The notes below the pieces were generated by a model that had not been told where the DNA came from, made no database searches, and saw nothing but the letters and a program-made list of their open reading frames with translations. 22,641 nt of DNA from an uncultured Oscillospiraceae bacterium (GTDB lineage: Bacteria > Bacillota > Clostridia > Oscillospirales > Ruminococcaceae): assembly GCA_900555435.1 (NCBI GenBank), contig USLH01000014.1, forward strand, positions 1 to 22,641, given 5' to 3'. This document shows, piece after piece, positions 21,401-22,641 of this stretch; position 1 is the stretch's first letter, and each line of letters begins with the position of its first letter. The position numbers and the translations under genes are program-made.

Positions 21401-21649
21401 ATGAGAGAGATTCAAATCGGGCGGATCTACCGCCATTTTAAAGGGAATTCTTATCTGGCGGAAGCGGTGGCGAAGGATGCGGACAGCGGGGAAGACTGCG
21501 TCATTTACCGGAAGCTCTACGGGGACGGAGGACTCTGGGTGCGGCCGCTTGAAGAATTTTTAAGCCCGGTAGATCGGGAAAAGCACCCCGATGCGCCGCA
21601 GGAATTCCGGTTTGAGCTGCAGGAGGTTCCAGACCGGGTGAAACGGTAA
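21401..21649 (+). CDS. DUF1653-type small protein
   Basis: An 82-residue protein starting MREIQIGRIYRHFKGN, with CVIYRKLYGDGGLWVRPLEEFL in the middle (about 33-54). The GxxYRHFKG opening, the YR-LYG segment and WVRPLxxF together mark the DUF1653 family, small bacterial proteins of unknown function. AGGAG overlaps the traX-like stop codon; ATG 21401 (spacing five) is better placed than the adjacent ATG 21398 (spacing two), adding or removing one methionine. Coupled translation with the traX-like gene is likely. A bidirectional terminator-like hairpin follows about 50 bases later. Confidence 0.82.
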   Translation: MREIQIGRIYRHFKGNSYLAEAVAKDADSGEDCVIYRKLYGDGGLWVRPLEEFLSPVDREKHPDAPQEFRFELQEVPDRVKR

Positions 21650-21697
21650 AAAGCGCACTTTCGGGGGCAAAGCCCCTGCCGCAGAATAACAGCAAAG

Positions 21698-21741
21698 AAA
21701 ACGGCCTTGCATCGGATCTCAAACGAAGCAAGACCGTTTTT
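21698..21741 (+). terminator. Terminator, probably bidirectional
   Basis: AAAACGGCCTTGC (21698-21710) pairs with GCAAGACCGTTTT (21728-21740) with a single C-A mismatch, loop of 17 bases, then T. On the minus strand the stem is followed by GTTTTCTTTG, so transcripts coming from the SpoIID-like gene could stop here as well. A smaller hairpin GGGGCAAAGCCCC lies just upstream without a T-run. Confidence 0.65.
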
Positions 21742-21866
21742 CAGTCGGTTCACTTCGGATCGCAGAATGGCACACACTCCGTTGCCGCCCGTTTGATTCC
21801 CGCATGGCACGGGAACCCTCCGTTCGTTTTTCCTGCGGTCGCTGAGCGATCCTCCGGACATAATGA
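21742..21866. other. Non-coding interval rich in inverted repeats
   Basis: The interval shows GGATCGC (21757-21763) matching GCGATCC (21846-21852) over a distance, enclosing a TTCCCG/CGGGAA hairpin (21797-21802 with 21810-21815). Together these could fold as a long-range stem with an inner arm on either strand. On the minus strand an ATG at 21861 with AGGAGGTG in front opens a 114-codon frame, but it runs antisense through the DUF1653 gene and resembles no family I know. I see no promoter. It may be a structured RNA or a copy of a dispersed intergenic repeat. Confidence 0.4.
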
Positions 21867-21910
21867 CACCTCCTGCTGCGGTTTTTCTTCTGCAGCAGGA
21901 GGTGCTTTTT
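21867..21910 (+). terminator. Long hairpin with T-tract facing the SpoIID-like gene
   Basis: CACCTCCTGCTGC (21867-21879) pairs perfectly over 13 bases with GCAGCAGGAGGTG (21892-21904), loop of twelve, then CTTTTT on the + strand. The last T residues overlap the complement of the stop codon of the minus-strand gene. On the minus strand the stem is followed by TCATTATG and so lacks a T-run; there it would bury an AGGAGGTG sequence. Confidence 0.7.
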
Positions 21911-22641
21911 AGTTCAATGTGGTTCCGGGGTAGTAGTGGGAAAGGATCTGGGCGTAGGTCCAGCCTTCGTTTGCCGCATAGGCGTTGGCGCCGGTTTGGC
22001 TCATGCCCACGCCGTGGCCGTAGCCGTTGGTGGTAAAGATCAGGTTGTCGCCGCTGACTGTTACGGTAAAGGCGTGGCTGCGGATGGCGTAGCCTAAGAT
22101 GTTCTCCCGGATCTGCCGGCCGGTGACGGTGTGAATCTTTCCGGAAGCATCCGGGATCCGCACCTGCATTACATAGCCGCCTCCATTTACGGTGCAGTCG
22201 GCAAACCACAGCGCCGGATCGTCCGGCAGGGTGATTTTTAAGTAGCTTTCCACTTTGATACGGACGGTGGAGATCGAAACGGGCGTCTGCAGGTTCCGGT
22301 AGGTGGAGGAGGGGTCGTAGGCGCTGGTCACATTGGTGAGATACGGGTAGCTCCCGCCCCAGGTTTCTGCCGAGGAATTGGTCGTTCCGGCGGAGCTGGC
22401 ATGGTAAGGGGTAAAGGCGACCGAGCCGTTATAATAGAGAAGCTCGTCCAGCACGGCGCCTACGGCGTCCTTCGTCTTCTGGGAGGCGGTCCGTCCGTTT
22501 AAGGAAGGGGTACGGCCGGCGTTATTCTCGTAGCAGATGTAGGAATGAGCCGCCACTGCCTGAGCTTTCAGGGCTTCCGTGTGGAAGCTGCCGCCGGTCT
22601 CCGCTTCCACGATCTGGCAGAGGATGGTATAGGCATCGCCC
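21909..22641 (-). CDS. SpoIID/LytB-domain protein (partial, N-terminus beyond window)
   Basis: The frame is open from the window edge (about 22640) for 243 codons and ends in TTLN. SpoIID-domain marks are the IVEAETGG opening with the putative catalytic glutamate, EALKAQAVAAHSY (usually AQAVAARTY), YHASSAGTTNSSAETWGG, PYLTNV, and the C-terminal GYGHGVGMSQTGANAYA and ILSHYYPGT. SpoIID is a lytic transglycosylase that cleaves denuded glycan during engulfment in sporulation; related proteins act elsewhere. The Cys/His zinc ligands known from clostridial SpoIID are not seen in the HASSAGTT segment, so this may be a SpoIID/LytB-like paralogue. Start, signal peptide and operon partners lie outside the window. 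Confidence 0.85.
   Translation of the reverse strand, partial: GDAYTILCQIVEAETGGSFHTEALKAQAVAAHSYICYENNAGRTPSLNGRTASQKTKDAVGAVLDELLYYNGSVAFTPYHASSAGTTNSSAETWGGSYPYLTNVTSAYDPSSTYRNLQTPVSISTVRIKVESYLKITLPDDPALWFADCTVNGGGYVMQVRIPDASGKIHTVTGRQIRENILGYAIRSHAFTVTVSGDNLIFTTNGYGHGVGMSQTGANAYAANEGWTYAQILSHYYPGTTLN

Noticed and set aside
21517..21861. Minus-strand 114-codon ORF beginning MSGGSLSDRRK with an excellent AGGAGGTG ribosome binding site
   Set aside because: More than half of it is antisense to the well-supported DUF1653 gene, composition is Arg/Ser/Cys-rich as in shadow frames, and the SD is part of a hairpin that has another explanation. Kept only as part of the structured-interval finding.

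Overview
The window looks like chromosomal DNA of a GC-rich member of the Firmicutes, most likely a gut-type Clostridia (an Oscillospirales-like lineage is my guess from gene order and protein style; this is inference). Support: a division and cell wall (dcw) gene run with murG-murA-divIB/ftsQ-ftsZ, a paired YmfF/YmfH-type M16 peptidase locus, a long-form ribosome hibernation factor, a zinc-ribbon/kinase-like/PASTA membrane protein, an RNHCP protein, and a SpoIID/LytB-domain protein. Shine-Dalgarno sequences are strong (AGGAGG type) and promoters are of the housekeeping -35/-10 type. I see no prophage, insertion sequence, CRISPR array or toxin system.

Layout. 1-6.4 kb: the tail of mraY, then ftsW/spoVE, murG, murA and ftsQ on the + strand, followed by ftsZ with its own promoter and terminator. 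Together these cover lipid I and lipid II synthesis, glycan polymerisation, the first UDP-GlcNAc commitment step and Z-ring assembly. murD, often found between mraY and ftsW, is not there. 6.4-11.5 kb: a set of separately terminated single genes: glutamine-dependent asparagine synthetase (TTG start), an amidohydrolase, the long hibernation factor hpf with a 5'-terminal mRNA hairpin, and a THUMP-containing rRNA methyltransferase. 11.56-12.57 kb: galE on the minus strand with a near-consensus promoter, convergent with the methyltransferase. 12.8-19.4 kb: one apparent operon from a TATAAT promoter: two M16 peptidase-like proteins that appear to split one active site between them, lgt with a long charged tail, folD, and a membrane-anchored protein whose kinase domain has lost its catalytic residues.

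19.45-21.75 kb: a tRNA-Thr(GGU) behind a perfect TTGACA-17-TATAAT promoter, then small genes: TfoX N-terminal domain protein, RNHCP-domain protein, TraX-family membrane protein, DUF1653-type protein. Each small unit has a recognisable promoter, terminator or structured leader. 21.75-21.91 kb is non-coding but dense in inverted repeats. The window ends inside a minus-strand SpoIID/LytB-domain gene.

Most deserving of a second look: the degenerate kinase protein, the leader of the RNHCP gene with competing pairings around its ribosome binding site, the structured 21.7-21.9 kb interval, and the split-active-site M16 pair next to lgt. All statements come from reading sequence by eye; no searches were run.
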